A stretch of DNA of 64,000 nucleotides from Streptomyces sp. NBC_00286. GTDB lineage: Bacteria > Actinomycetota > Actinomycetes > Streptomycetales > Streptomycetaceae. Each line of letters begins with the position of its first letter. Position 1 is the first letter of the stretch. The stretch lies in NCBI RefSeq assembly GCF_036173125.1, contig NZ_CP108054.1, forward strand, positions 3,720,001-3,784,000, written 5' to 3'. Below, piece after piece: positions 45,538 through 57,728 of this stretch. Made by a program: the position numbers and the translations under genes. The notes under the pieces are model-generated. The model ran no database searches. It had not been told where the DNA came from and saw nothing but the letters and a program-made list of their open reading frames with translations.

Positions 45538-46731
45538 TTACTTCGCAGCCGCGAGTTCGGCGGCCTTGTCGGCCGCGCCGTCCATGGTGTCCACGCGCTG
45601 CACGAGCGGGTGGTTGGCGTCCGACAGGATCTGGCGGCCCAGCTCCGCGTTGTTGCCGTCGAGGCGCACGACCAGCGGCTTGGTGACCTCTTCGCCCTTC
45701 TCGGCGAGCAGGGCCAGCGCCTGCACGATGCCGTTGGCGACCTCGTCGCAGGCGGTGATGCCGCCGAAGACGTTGACGAAGACGGACTTGACGGCCGGGT
45801 CGCCCAGGATGATCTCCAGGCCGTTGGCCATGACCTGGGCGGAGGCGCCGCCGCCGATGTCGAGGAAGTTGGCGGGCTTGACGCCGCCGCCATTCTCCGA
45901 TGTATACGCCTCACCGGCGTACGCGACCACGTCGAGGGTGCTCATGACGAGACCCGCGCCGTTGCCGATGATGCCGACCTCGCCGTCGAGCTTGACGTAG
46001 TTGAGGTTCTTGGCCTTGGCGGCGGCCTCGAGCGGGTCGGCCGCCTCCTTGTCCTCCAGCGCCGCGTGGTCCGGCTGGCGGAAGTCGGCGTTCTCGTCGA
46101 GCGAGACCTTGCCGTCGAGGGCGATGACCTTGCCGGAGGCGACCTTGGCGAGCGGGTTGACCTCGACGAGGAGGGCGTCCTCCTTGATGAAGGTGTCCCA
46201 CAGCGTCACCAGGATGTCGGCGACCTGGTCGGCGACCTCGGCCGGGAACTTCGCCTGGGCGACGATCTCGCGGGCCTTCTCGATCGAGACGCCCTCGTTG
46301 GCGTCGACCGGCACCTTCGCGAGGGCGTCGGGGTTCTCCTCCGCGACGACCTCGATCTCCACGCCGCCCTGTACGGACGCCATGGCGAGGAAGGTGCGGT
46401 TGGTGCGGTCGAGGAGGTACGAGACGTAGTACTCCTCGAGGATCTCGGGAGCCGTCTCGGCGATCATCACCTTGTGGACCGTGTGGCCCTTGATGTCCAT
46501 GCCGAGGATGTCCGTCGCGCGGGCGACGGCCTCGTCCGGGGTGGCGGCCAGCTTCACGCCGCCGGCCTTGCCCCGGCCGCCGACCTTGACCTGGGCCTTG
46601 ACGACGGACTTGCCGCCAAGACGCTCGGTCGCCGCGCGCGCCCCCTCAGGCGTGTCGATGACTTCACCGGCCAGCACCGGTACACCGTGCTTGGCGAAGA
46701 GGTCCCTCGCCTGGTACTCGAACAGGTCCAC
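45538..46731 (-). CDS. sucC: Succinyl-CoA synthetase beta subunit
   Basis: The 397-residue subunit has an ATP-grasp domain ([40 protein letters not shown]) and the C-terminal nucleotide/dimer part ([36 protein letters not shown]). [12 protein letters not shown] before KPANFL is about four residues longer than usual. The GTG start and lack of neighbours upstream make it the first gene of sucCD, part of the TCA cycle with mdh at 11.6 kb. Confidence 0.97.
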   Translation of the reverse strand: MDLFEYQARDLFAKHGVPVLAGEVIDTPEGARAATERLGGKSVVKAQVKVGGRGKAGGVKLAATPDEAVARATDILGMDIKGHTVHKVMIAETAPEILEEYYVSYLLDRTNRTFLAMASVQGGVEIEVVAEENPDALAKVPVDANEGVSIEKAREIVAQAKFPAEVADQVADILVTLWDTFIKEDALLVEVNPLAKVASGKVIALDGKVSLDENADFRQPDHAALEDKEAADPLEAAAKAKNLNYVKLDGEVGIIGNGAGLVMSTLDVVAYAGEAYTSENGGGVKPANFLDIGGGASAQVMANGLEIILGDPAVKSVFVNVFGGITACDEVANGIVQALALLAEKGEEVTKPLVVRLDGNNAELGRQILSDANHPLVQRVDTMDGAADKAAELAAAK

Positions 46732-46952
46732 GCGCGTCCGTCCCTATCAGGTATCTCGCGGTTCGTTGGTCTCCGTGGGCGTGCCGCGAGGGCAACGTGA
46801 CTGCGCGGTCACCAAGAGGGCGTGGGCACGGTGGCCGGCACGCGGCATGTCCGTCTGGCAGGTTATCGCCGCTGACGGTGGGGTCGTAAATCGCAGATCA
46901 CACCTGAGCGGTGATTACGGTCACAGATGCGGGTCCGATGTGCCTCTGATCA
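46732..46952. promoter_or_regulatory. Promoter region of sucCD
   Basis: No gene is visible between sucC and the terminator at 46953. The stretch 46855-46950 is less GC-rich and contains TCACACCTGAGCGGTGATTA with inverted TCAC/GTGA halves. The promoter cannot be placed exactly by eye. Confidence 0.4.
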
Positions 46953-46988
46953 GGGCCTCACCAGGCTGGGGTTGGCCTGGTGAGGCCC
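46953..46988. terminator. Strong hairpin terminator
   Basis: GGGCCTCACCAGGC/GCCTGGTGAGGCCC is a 14-bp perfect stem with an 8-base loop. It lies about 190 bases past the stop of the 47176 gene. Confidence 0.9.
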
Positions 46989-47175
46989 CTGTAACAGCCC
47001 CTGAGGAACGCGCGAACAGCCACTCAGGGGTTGCGGGGCGGACGGTCCCCACCCCATTGGGGACCACCCGCCCCTGTCCGCGGGTTCTCGGTCGGCCGGC
47101 CGATGGATTTCGGCTGCCCGGCTGGTTCCCACGGAGTCGGTCGGGTGCCGTACGGCTGGGCGTACGGCAGTCCGG

Positions 47176-49044
47176 TCAGATGCCGTACGCGGCGCCGTAC
47201 GCAGTGCCGTGTGCGGCGCCCGTCAGGTAGCTCGGGGTGACGGACTCGGCGACGCCCTGGGCGCCGGTGGCCGCGTTCTGGACCAGGGGTCCGCCTGCGG
47301 TCTCGACGGTTCCGGTCAGGTCCTGCGCGAGCGGCCCGGCCTGTCCGGCGACACCGCCCGCGAACGGGGAGACCTCGCCGGCAACGCCGTACGCGAAGGG
47401 CTGCACATCGCCCGCGACGCCGTACGCGAACGTCGTGGCACTGCCGCCGACGCCCTGCACGACGGGCTCCGCGTAACCGACGACGGCGTCCACGACCGGC
47501 TGCACGGTCCCGAGGACGCCCTCGGCGAACGTCGGCGCCTGCCCGGCGACGCCCTGCGCGAACGGACCGGCCTGGCCCACCACTCCGTACGCGACCGGCG
47601 GAACGTCACCCACGACGCCCTCCGCGAAGGGCCGCACCTCGCCGACGACACCGTCCGCGAGCACACCCGCGTCACCCGCGGCCTGCCCGGCGACCGGCAC
47701 CACACCGTCCACGGCGGTACGGGCGACCGGCGGGAGCACGGAGGCAGCGGTGTCCTCGGTGACCTGGCCCAGGATGCCCGTCGCGTAGGGGGTGGTGTCG
47801 CTGACGACGCCGTTCGCGTACGTGTGCGCGTTGTCGGCGATGCCGTGTGCGTACGGGGTGGTGGCCTGGGTGACTCCGCCTGCGTACGTCTGAGCTTCGC
47901 CCGCGAGACCGTGCGTGTGCGTCTGCGCGTCGGCCGCGACTCCGTAGGCCAGCGCTGTCGCCTCGCTGATGGCCTGGTCGGCTACGGGTACGGCGCCGTG
48001 GACGGTCTGGTCGGCGAGCGGGGTGACGCCGCTGACGGCCTGGCCTGCGACCGGCGCGACGCCGTGGACCGCCTGGTCCGCGACGGGCGTGACGCCGTGG
48101 ACGGCATCGGCGGCGAAGGGCGGAAGGGCGGAGGCGGCGGTCTCCTCGACGACCGGGGTGGCGGTCTCGTGGATGCCCTGGACGGTGGAGGGGAGGGCGG
48201 TGACGGTGGCCTGCGCCTGGGCCGGGGCACCGTTCACGGTCTGGCGGGCGATGTCGGCCGTGGTGCGTACGGGGGCGGCCGTCCGGCCTGCGGAGGCGAC
48301 CGTACGGTCGGCGGTGGCGGCCGTCTGCCGGACCTGGGCCCGGGCGTCGGACGGTACGCCCGCCGCGGTGCGCTCGGTGGCCGCGAGCCTCGTCTGCGCG
48401 GCGGCGAGCGTCCGCTCGACGTCCGGGGCGAATGTCGACAGCGGGCCGAAGAGGTAGTCGACCTCGTCCTGCGGGCCGGTGTCGTCGGAAACGGCGTGCG
48501 CCGCCTCGGACTTGGCCTCCTGCGTGGCGGCCTTCGCCCGGGCGATCTCGTGGGCGGGCAGGGCGGGCAGTTCGGCTTCGACGTACTGACGGGCCTGGTC
48601 GGCCGCCTTCGTCCTGGCGTCTGCGGAGGCGGTCGCCTTCGCCCTTGCGGTGGTTCCGGTGACGGCGTCGTGCGCCTTGGCCGTCGTACCGGTGGCGGTG
48701 CTCTGCGCCATGGCCGTCGTACCGGTCGCGGTGCTCTGCGCCTTGGCGGTCGTGGCGCCGGTGATGTCGGCGATCTTGTCGGTGACCGTGGAGGCGTCGG
48801 GGGCGGTGGCGGAGGCGTCGGAGACGTCGTGGAGGACGTCGTCGGCCACTTCGCCGACGGGGCTGTCGGCTTCTTGGGCCGCGTTGCCGACCGCGTCGTC
48901 CACGTCGTCCACAGACAGGGACGCGTCGGGTACCGAGGCGGTCGACTTGGGCAGTGCGTCAGCGCCGGCGACGGCTGAGCCGAGCGCCCACGCGCCGGTG
49001 ACTCCGGCGGCGATGACGATGGAACGGCGGATGTTCTTGTGCAT
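47176..49044 (-). CDS. Exported protein built of 11-residue repeats
   Basis: The 622-residue protein has a signal peptide (residues 1-30, KNIRRSIVIAAGVTGAWALG, ending AGADA). It then shows three blocks of 11-residue repeats: four TTAKAQSTATG-type units at 98-141, ten units such as PVADQAVHGVA at 320-428, and eleven such as PFAEGVVGDVP at 461-581. Positions 1, 2, 3 and 6 of the unit are hydrophobic or small. There is no membrane anchor, sortase motif or enzyme domain. The 11-residue period recalls LEA proteins and synucleins, but homology is not claimed. The neighbouring gene at 49277 encodes another exported repeat protein. Confidence 0.8.
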   Translation of the reverse strand: MHKNIRRSIVIAAGVTGAWALGSAVAGADALPKSTASVPDASLSVDDVDDAVGNAAQEADSPVGEVADDVLHDVSDASATAPDASTVTDKIADITGATTAKAQSTATGTTAMAQSTATGTTAKAHDAVTGTTARAKATASADARTKAADQARQYVEAELPALPAHEIARAKAATQEAKSEAAHAVSDDTGPQDEVDYLFGPLSTFAPDVERTLAAAQTRLAATERTAAGVPSDARAQVRQTAATADRTVASAGRTAAPVRTTADIARQTVNGAPAQAQATVTALPSTVQGIHETATPVVEETAASALPPFAADAVHGVTPVADQAVHGVAPVAGQAVSGVTPLADQTVHGAVPVADQAISEATALAYGVAADAQTHTHGLAGEAQTYAGGVTQATTPYAHGIADNAHTYANGVVSDTTPYATGILGQVTEDTAASVLPPVARTAVDGVVPVAGQAAGDAGVLADGVVGEVRPFAEGVVGDVPPVAYGVVGQAGPFAQGVAGQAPTFAEGVLGTVQPVVDAVVGYAEPVVQGVGGSATTFAYGVAGDVQPFAYGVAGEVSPFAGGVAGQAGPLAQDLTGTVETAGGPLVQNAATGAQGVAESVTPSYLTGAAHGTAYGAAYGI

Positions 49045-49276
49045 GCGTGCTTCAGATCCTTCGGGATACCGAGACTTGATGACTTCGGGAGTGGGGGGCT
49101 TCCGGTGTCGGATGCGGCGCCGAATCCCTTACCGGCCCGGGGAGTTGAGGACCGGTTGGGTCGGCAGCGGCTCCGGTCCGGATCCCGTTGGCTGTGTCCG
49201 GAGATCGGAGGGATGTCCGGACGACGGGCAGACCTGTTCCGCCCCCGCGCGGCAGGTCAACGCGGGAAGGGCTGCC

Positions 49277-50653
49277 CTAGCCGGGGAATACGGGAATGTC
49301 CCGGTACCTGTCCCTGGTCTCGGCCGCGGTCACCGCCGCGGCGACACCGGGCACCAGCCTCAGCTGAGCCCGGTTGCTGAACGCGACGGCATGCGCGTCG
49401 CCATGCCGCGGCGAACCGTTGTCCGCCGCGGAACCATGCCCGAGCGCACCCTTCGGGGCACCCTCGTGCTCCTGGTGCGCGGGCGGCTGCACGGCACCCC
49501 GCGCACCCTCGTCGTTGTCGTGCACACCGGCACCGGGCACCGCGCGACCGCCGCTGAACTGCGGCCCGTACGCACCCGTGGAACCGTCGCCGGACTTCTC
49601 TCCGGCGTTCTGCCCAACCGACCTGTTCTCGTCCGCGGCCCCACCGGGCACCTGCGGCTGCGAACCGACCGGCAAGGTCTGACCCGGCTGAACGGGCAGC
49701 CCCGGCAGGTGCGGAAGTGCGGGGAGTTCAAGCCCGGGGAGTAGGGCCAGGGGCGGCCACCAGGGCGACCCGGGCGCTTGGGGCTTGGCGGTCCCAGCAC
49801 CCACGACCTGTTCCACCAGACCACCTATCGGCCGTACGACGCCACCGGTGGCCGGGCGTATGACCTTGTCGGTGACTGGCCGTATGAGCTTTCCAGTGAC
49901 GGGCCAAACGACCTGCTCGGTCACCGGCCGTATGGCCTGCTCGGTCACGGGGCGGATGACGCGGTGGACTCCGTCGCTCACGGGGTCGTTCGCCGGGGTG
50001 GTCGTCTTGTGGACGGGGGCCAGGGGGTCGACGGTGCGGGAGCGGGCCGACGTCCCGACGCCGGGCTTCGAACTGGTGACGGGGCTGGCGCCCTGGCCCG
50101 GAGCGGCGCCCTGGCCGGGGGCGGGGCTGGCGCCTTCTGGGCCGGCTTCGGCTCCGGAGGAACCGTTAGCTCCGGAGGAACCGTCCGCTTCGGAGGAGCC
50201 GTCAGCTCCGGGCGAGCCGTTCGCTTCGGACGACGGATCGCTGAGGCCGACGAGGCCGCTGAGCCCGTCGAGTAGATCGTGGGATCGGCTCACGCCGTGT
50301 CCGCCGGGGGCCCCGGCCTCAGACGCTTCAGCCCCGGAACTGTCCGGAGTCGCCGTCCGCTGCTCCGAACCCGGCCGCTCCGCCCGCGCCTGCTTCACGC
50401 CCTGCGTAACCGCTCCGACCGAGCCCGTGACCACGCGCTCGGCCGAATCCGTCACCGACCTCACGACGCGGGTCGCCGTCACACTCGAAGTCGCGGTGTC
50501 CGCACCTTCCGCCGCGTCCGCTCGCTCCCCGCACAGCAGCCCGAGCACGAACAACCCGCTCACCAGCAACCCCACTTGCAGGGCCCGCCGCCCGGCCGCC
50601 GTGCGCGTCATACGCAGAACGGCACCGGGCAGTGCGGCTGACAGGGTCGACAC
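49277..50653 (-). CDS. Exported protein with IRPVTEQ-type octapeptide repeats
   Basis: The product has a likely signal peptide or anchor (RRALQVGLLVSGLFVLGLLC, then ADAAEG). A region rich in Gly/Ser/Glu follows, with GSSEADGSSGANGSSG repeats, then six octapeptides of the type VIRPVTEQ (positions 49840-49970 in DNA), a Pro/Leu-rich stretch, and an acidic His-containing tail. No known domain is seen. The start is uncertain: GTG at 50653, or ATG at 50611. It lies just upstream of the 11-residue repeat gene and probably works with it outside the membrane. Confidence 0.65.
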   Translation of the reverse strand: MSTLSAALPGAVLRMTRTAAGRRALQVGLLVSGLFVLGLLCGERADAAEGADTATSSVTATRVVRSVTDSAERVVTGSVGAVTQGVKQARAERPGSEQRTATPDSSGAEASEAGAPGGHGVSRSHDLLDGLSGLVGLSDPSSEANGSPGADGSSEADGSSGANGSSGAEAGPEGASPAPGQGAAPGQGASPVTSSKPGVGTSARSRTVDPLAPVHKTTTPANDPVSDGVHRVIRPVTEQAIRPVTEQVVWPVTGKLIRPVTDKVIRPATGGVVRPIGGLVEQVVGAGTAKPQAPGSPWWPPLALLPGLELPALPHLPGLPVQPGQTLPVGSQPQVPGGAADENRSVGQNAGEKSGDGSTGAYGPQFSGGRAVPGAGVHDNDEGARGAVQPPAHQEHEGAPKGALGHGSAADNGSPRHGDAHAVAFSNRAQLRLVPGVAAAVTAAETRDRYRDIPVFPG

Positions 50654-50836
50654 GGTCAAAACGGGGAGAGCCTCCCGTGCGGCGGGACGAGGCGGGTACG
50701 AACGGGCGGGGCGGCACACTGCGCACCGTTGAAGTCGCGACGATCCTTGCATGCGAGTCGGGAGGTTGCGCAAGCCCCCCGTGCCCGTTGGACATTCATG
50801 TCCGGTTTCCTCCAACTAGCCCCGCGCAGCCCCTTT

Positions 50837-52041
50837 TTACCGTACCGGGCTTCCGGTGTCCGGTATCGGCAGCGGGCGCTTCTCGATCGCCGCCGCCATC
50901 ACCTCCGGGAAGAGATCGGGCGTGCACGCGAACGCCGGTGCGTCCAGCGCCGCGAGCGCCGCCGCGTGCTCCCGGTCATACGCGGGCGCCCCCTCATCGG
51001 ACAGCGCGAGCAGCGTCACGAACTGCACCCCGGACGCCTTCATTGCCGCTACCCGCTTCAACATCTCGTTCCGTATGCCTCCTTCGTAGAGGTCACTGAT
51101 GAGCACGACCACGGTGTCGGCGGGGCGGGTGATCTGCGACTGGCAGTACGCCAGCGCTCTGTTGATGTCCGTACCGCCGCCGAGCTGGGTACCGAACAGG
51201 ACGTCGACCGGGTCGTCGAGCTGGTCGGTGAGGTCGACGACCGCCGTGTCGAAGACGACGAGCCGGGTGTTGATGGACCGCATCGAGGCCAGTACGGCGC
51301 CGAAGACCGAGGCGTAGACGACGGATGCCGCCATCGAACCCGACTGGTCGATGCAGAGGATGACCTCCTTCTTCACGGACTGGGACGCGCGCCCGTAACC
51401 GATCAGCCGCTCCGGCACGATGGTCCGGTACTCGGGCAGATAGTGCTTGAGGTTGGCCGAGATCGTGCGGTTCCAGTCGATGTCGTGGTGGCGCGGCCGG
51501 CTGATACGGGCACTGCGGTCCAGGGCGCCGGTGAGCGTGGCCCGGGTACGGGTCGCGAGCCGCTTCTCCAGGTCCTCGACCACCTTGCGTACGACGGCAC
51601 GTGCCGTCTCCTTGGTCGTCTCGGGCATCGCCTTGTTCAGCGAGAGCAACGTCCCGACCAGATGGACATCGGCCTCCACCGCCTCCAGCATCTCCGGCTC
51701 CAGCAACAGCGTGGACAGCCCGAGCCGGTCGATGGCGTCCCGCTGCATGACCTGCACCACGGAGGACGGAAAGTACGTCCGTATGTCCCCCAGCCACCGG
51801 GCGACCGACGGCGCGGAGGCCCCCAGCCCCGCCGACCGGTCCTTCCCTGTCCGCCCCTTGCCGGCGCCCGCGCCCCCGTACAGCGCCCCAAGCGCCCCGT
51901 CCATCCCGACGTCCTGCCCGGTCAGCTCACACCCCGTACCGTCCGCCTCCGCCCCGCCCAGCACCAGCCGCCACCGCCGAAGCCGCTCGTCGGAGGCACC
52001 GGCCTCGACGGCCGCACCGGCCCTGCCTGTCGCTTCCGTGC

Positions 52042-52045
<4 letters not shown>
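50837..52045 (-). CDS. VWA domain protein, MoxR partner
   Basis: The 402-residue protein has a C-terminal von Willebrand factor A domain with a complete metal-ion site: D233-Q-S-G-S237 (CIDQSGSMAAS), the GGGTDIN segment and SDLYEGG. The N-terminal half is helical (RWLGDIRTYFPSSVVQVMQR). VWA proteins encoded beside MoxR ATPases act as substrate adaptors for the ATPase. It overlaps the DUF5682 gene by 4 bases and is the last gene of the operon. Confidence 0.9.
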
Positions 52046-54923
<2,878 letters not shown>

Positions 54924-54927
<4 letters not shown>

Positions 54928-56114
54928 GCGCTCACCTCCCGGCAGGCGCGGTAGAAGTCCTTCCAGCCGTCGCGTTCGCGGACGACCGCTTCCAGGTACT
55001 CCTGCCAGATGACGCGGTCGGCCGCCGGATCGCGGACGACGGCACCGAGGATGCCGGCGGCCACGTCACTCGCGCGCAGGACGCCGTCGCCGAAGTGGGC
55101 GGACAGGGCAAGCCCGTTGGTGACGACGGAGATGGCCTCCGCGGTCGACAGCGTGCCGCTGGGCGACTTCAGCTTCGTACGGCCGTCGGCGGTGATGCCG
55201 TCGCGCAGCTCCCGGAAGACGGTGACGACGCGGCGGATCTCGTCGATGCCGTCGGGCACGGCCGGCAGGTCGAGGGAGCGGCCGATCTGGTCGACCCTGC
55301 GCGAGACGATGTCGACCTCGGCGTCGGCGCTCTCGGGCAGCGGCAGCACCACTGTGTTGAAGCGGCGGCGCAGGGCGCTGGACAGGTCGTTGACCCCGCG
55401 GTCACGGTCGTTGGCGGTCGCGATCAGGTTGAAGCCGCGTACGGCCTGCACCTCCGACCCCAGTTCCGGTATCGGCAACGTCTTTTCCGACAGGATCGTG
55501 ATAAGCGAGTCCTGTACGTCGGCGGGGATACGGGTCAGCTCCTCGACGCGCGCGGTCATCCCTTCCGACATGGCGCGCATGACGGGGCTGGGCACCAGCG
55601 CGTGGCGGCTCGGGCCGTTGGCGAGCAACTGCGCGTAGTTCCAGCCGTACCGGATGGCCTCCTCCGGTGTGCCGGCCGTGCCCTGCACGAGCAGCGTCGA
55701 GTCTCCGCTGACGGCCGCGGCCAGGTGCTCGGACACCCATGTCTTCGCCGTGCCGGGCACGCCGAGCAGGAGCAGTGCCCGGTCGGTGGCGAGCGTGGTG
55801 ACGGCGACCTCGACGATGCGGCGCGGGCCCACATACTTCGGTGTGATCACTGTGCCATCCGGCAGGGTGCCACCGAGCAGGTACATCGCGACGGCCCACG
55901 GCGACATCCGCCAGCGGGTCGGGCGCGGGCGGTCGTCCTGCGCGGCCAGCGCAGCGAGTTCGGCGGCGAACGCGTCCTCGGCGTGCGGCCGCAGCGCCTC
56001 GGCGTTCCCTCCTGTGGGCGCCTGCGCGGACGTACGCACGCCGGCGCTCGTGTTCGCGGGCGCGGACTGGTCGCGGCTCGGGTCGACGGACGTCGGGTCG
56101 ACGGAAACAGGCAT
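54924..56114 (-). CDS. MoxR-type AAA+ ATPase
   Basis: The 396-residue ATPase has Walker A GVPGTAKTW (about 118-126), LAAAVSGDSTLLVQGTAGTP, sensor-1 segment NLIATANDRDRGVNDLSSAL and an Arg finger RRRFNTVVLP. MoxR ATPases are chaperone-like and usually paired with VWA proteins. The ATG has GGAGGGGG nine bases upstream. It heads the MoxR-DUF5682-VWA operon and is divergent from the SWIM gene across a palindromic control region. Confidence 0.92.
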
Positions 56115-56166
56115 GGCTAGGTCCCCCTCCAGCTCGGCCGGGTCGGCCGGTTCGGATCTGGTGTCC

Positions 56167-56250
56167 ACCTTGCACCACACCACTGACAATGCGCTCTGAC
56201 CTGCGCAAATTCCCTGGCGAGGGCCGATTGTCAGTGGTGGGATCTACCTT
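56167..56250. promoter_or_regulatory. Divergent control region with DNA-damage-type promoters
   Basis: ACCACTGACAAT (56179-56190) and ATTGTCAGTGGT (56227-56238) are a perfect 12-bp inverted repeat. On the plus strand TTGTCAGTG-N8-TACCTT matches the actinobacterial RecA-independent damage motif TTGTCRGTG-N8-TAnnnT exactly. On the minus strand the same box is followed after 8 bases by CAAGGT, one mismatch from the -10. The plus-strand start of transcription would fall next to the ATG at 56258, a leaderless message. Confidence 0.75.
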
Positions 56251-56257
56251 CGATGTC

Positions 56258-57619
56258 ATGACTCAGCAGGGGGTGCGCTGGACTGCGGATCAGGTGCTGG
56301 CACTGGCACCTGACTCCGCGTCACGCAAAGCGGGAAGCAAACTCGGCGCGGCAGGGCCGTGGTCGGAGGCCGGCAGTTCTGACGAGGGGACGGTATGGGG
56401 ACTGTGCAGGGGCAGCGGCAGCAAGCCGTATCAGACGGTCATCGACCTCGCGGATTCCACGGGGCCCGCGTACAAGTGCAGTTGTCCCAGCCGCAAGTTC
56501 CCGTGCAAGCACGCGCTGGGACTGCTGCTGCTCTGGGCGGGCGAGAGCGGGACGGACAGCTCGGTGCCGCGCGGGCAGGCGCCGGACTGGGCCGAGCAGT
56601 GGATAAAGGGGAGAAGGCAGCGCGCGGAGGAGAAGCGGACGACGATCGGGCCGTCCGGCGCTCCGACGGGTGATCCCGAGGCGGCGCGACGCCGGGCGGA
56701 GCGGCGTGCCGAGCGGATCACGGCGGGCGCGACGGAGCTGGAGCAGCGGCTGACGGATCTCCTGCGCGGCGGCCTGGCCGCGGCGGAGCAGGCGGGGTAC
56801 GGGCTGTGGGAGGAGACGGCGGCCCGGATGGTCGACGCGCAGGCACCGGGACTGGCCGCGCGCGTGCGGGAGTTGGGGGCCATTCCGTCCTCCGGTCCCG
56901 GCTGGCCGGTCCGGCTGCTCGAGGAGTGCGCCCTGCTCCACCTGCTCGACCAGGGCTGGCTGCGCCGCGAGCGACTGCCGGAAGGACTGACGGCGACGAT
57001 CCGTTCCCGAATTGGGCTGTCCGGCTCGGCGGACGGCCCACCCGAGCGCGACCACTGGCTGGTCCTCGCCCAGTACGACACGGCGGACAGCCGCCTCACG
57101 ACCCGCCGCATCTGGTTGCACGGAGCGCAGTCGGGACGCACGGTCCTGCTCCTCTCCTACGGAGCCGCCGGCCGCGCACCGGAACTGGCACTGCCCGTCG
57201 GCCTGGCCCTCGACGCGGAGGTGGCGGCGTACCCGGGCGCGGGGCAGCTGCGGGTGTCCCTGGGCGAGCAGTTCACGCCCCCTGCTCCCGTGACGCTCCG
57301 CCCGCCGGGGGTGAGCGTGACGCAGGCGGCGGCCCGGTACGGCGAGGCACTCCGGGACGACCCATGGCTGGACTCCCACCCGGTGACGCTGGCCCGCGTC
57401 ATACCGACCCCGGACGCCGACTCCTGGCAACTGGCGGACGCCGACAGCGACCTGGCGCTCCCCCTCACCCCGGCCGCCCAGTCCCGCTCCGGCCTGTGGC
57501 GCCTGGTCGCCCTGTCGGGCGGAGCCCCTGTCACGGTCTTCGGGGAATGCGGCCACCGCGGCTTCACACCGCTTACGGCTTGGCCTGAGGAAGTCGGAGA
57601 GGCGATGCCGCTGTGCTGA
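56258..57619 (+). CDS. SWIM zinc-finger protein
   Basis: The 453-residue protein has a SWIM motif CxCx6CxH (C74, C76, C83, H85 in YKCSCPSRKFPCKHALG). SWIM domains bind DNA or protein. The rest is helical or mixed with no other domain recognised. The ATG at 56258 has no ribosome-binding site, which fits a leaderless start from the promoter at 56228-56250. The DUF5691 gene follows after 109 bases. Orthologous pairs accompany MoxR/VWA genes in actinobacteria. Confidence 0.88.
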   Translation: MTQQGVRWTADQVLALAPDSASRKAGSKLGAAGPWSEAGSSDEGTVWGLCRGSGSKPYQTVIDLADSTGPAYKCSCPSRKFPCKHALGLLLLWAGESGTDSSVPRGQAPDWAEQWIKGRRQRAEEKRTTIGPSGAPTGDPEAARRRAERRAERITAGATELEQRLTDLLRGGLAAAEQAGYGLWEETAARMVDAQAPGLAARVRELGAIPSSGPGWPVRLLEECALLHLLDQGWLRRERLPEGLTATIRSRIGLSGSADGPPERDHWLVLAQYDTADSRLTTRRIWLHGAQSGRTVLLLSYGAAGRAPELALPVGLALDAEVAAYPGAGQLRVSLGEQFTPPAPVTLRPPGVSVTQAAARYGEALRDDPWLDSHPVTLARVIPTPDADSWQLADADSDLALPLTPAAQSRSGLWRLVALSGGAPVTVFGECGHRGFTPLTAWPEEVGEAMPLC

Positions 57620-57728
57620 CGCCACGGCCAGGTCTCGCCCCGCCGACCAGCTCACCCGGGCCTCTCGGCAGTCGCCGTCCTGCGCGGCCGGGCACCCCTC
57701 CCTCTACTCCGTATGGAAAGGGACGCAC

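Noticed and set aside
47209..48978. 589-codon plus-strand frame opposite the 11-residue repeat gene
   Set aside because: Its Gly/Arg/Asp/Val repeats mirror the repeats of the real gene; the minus-strand frame has a signal peptide and coherent repeats.
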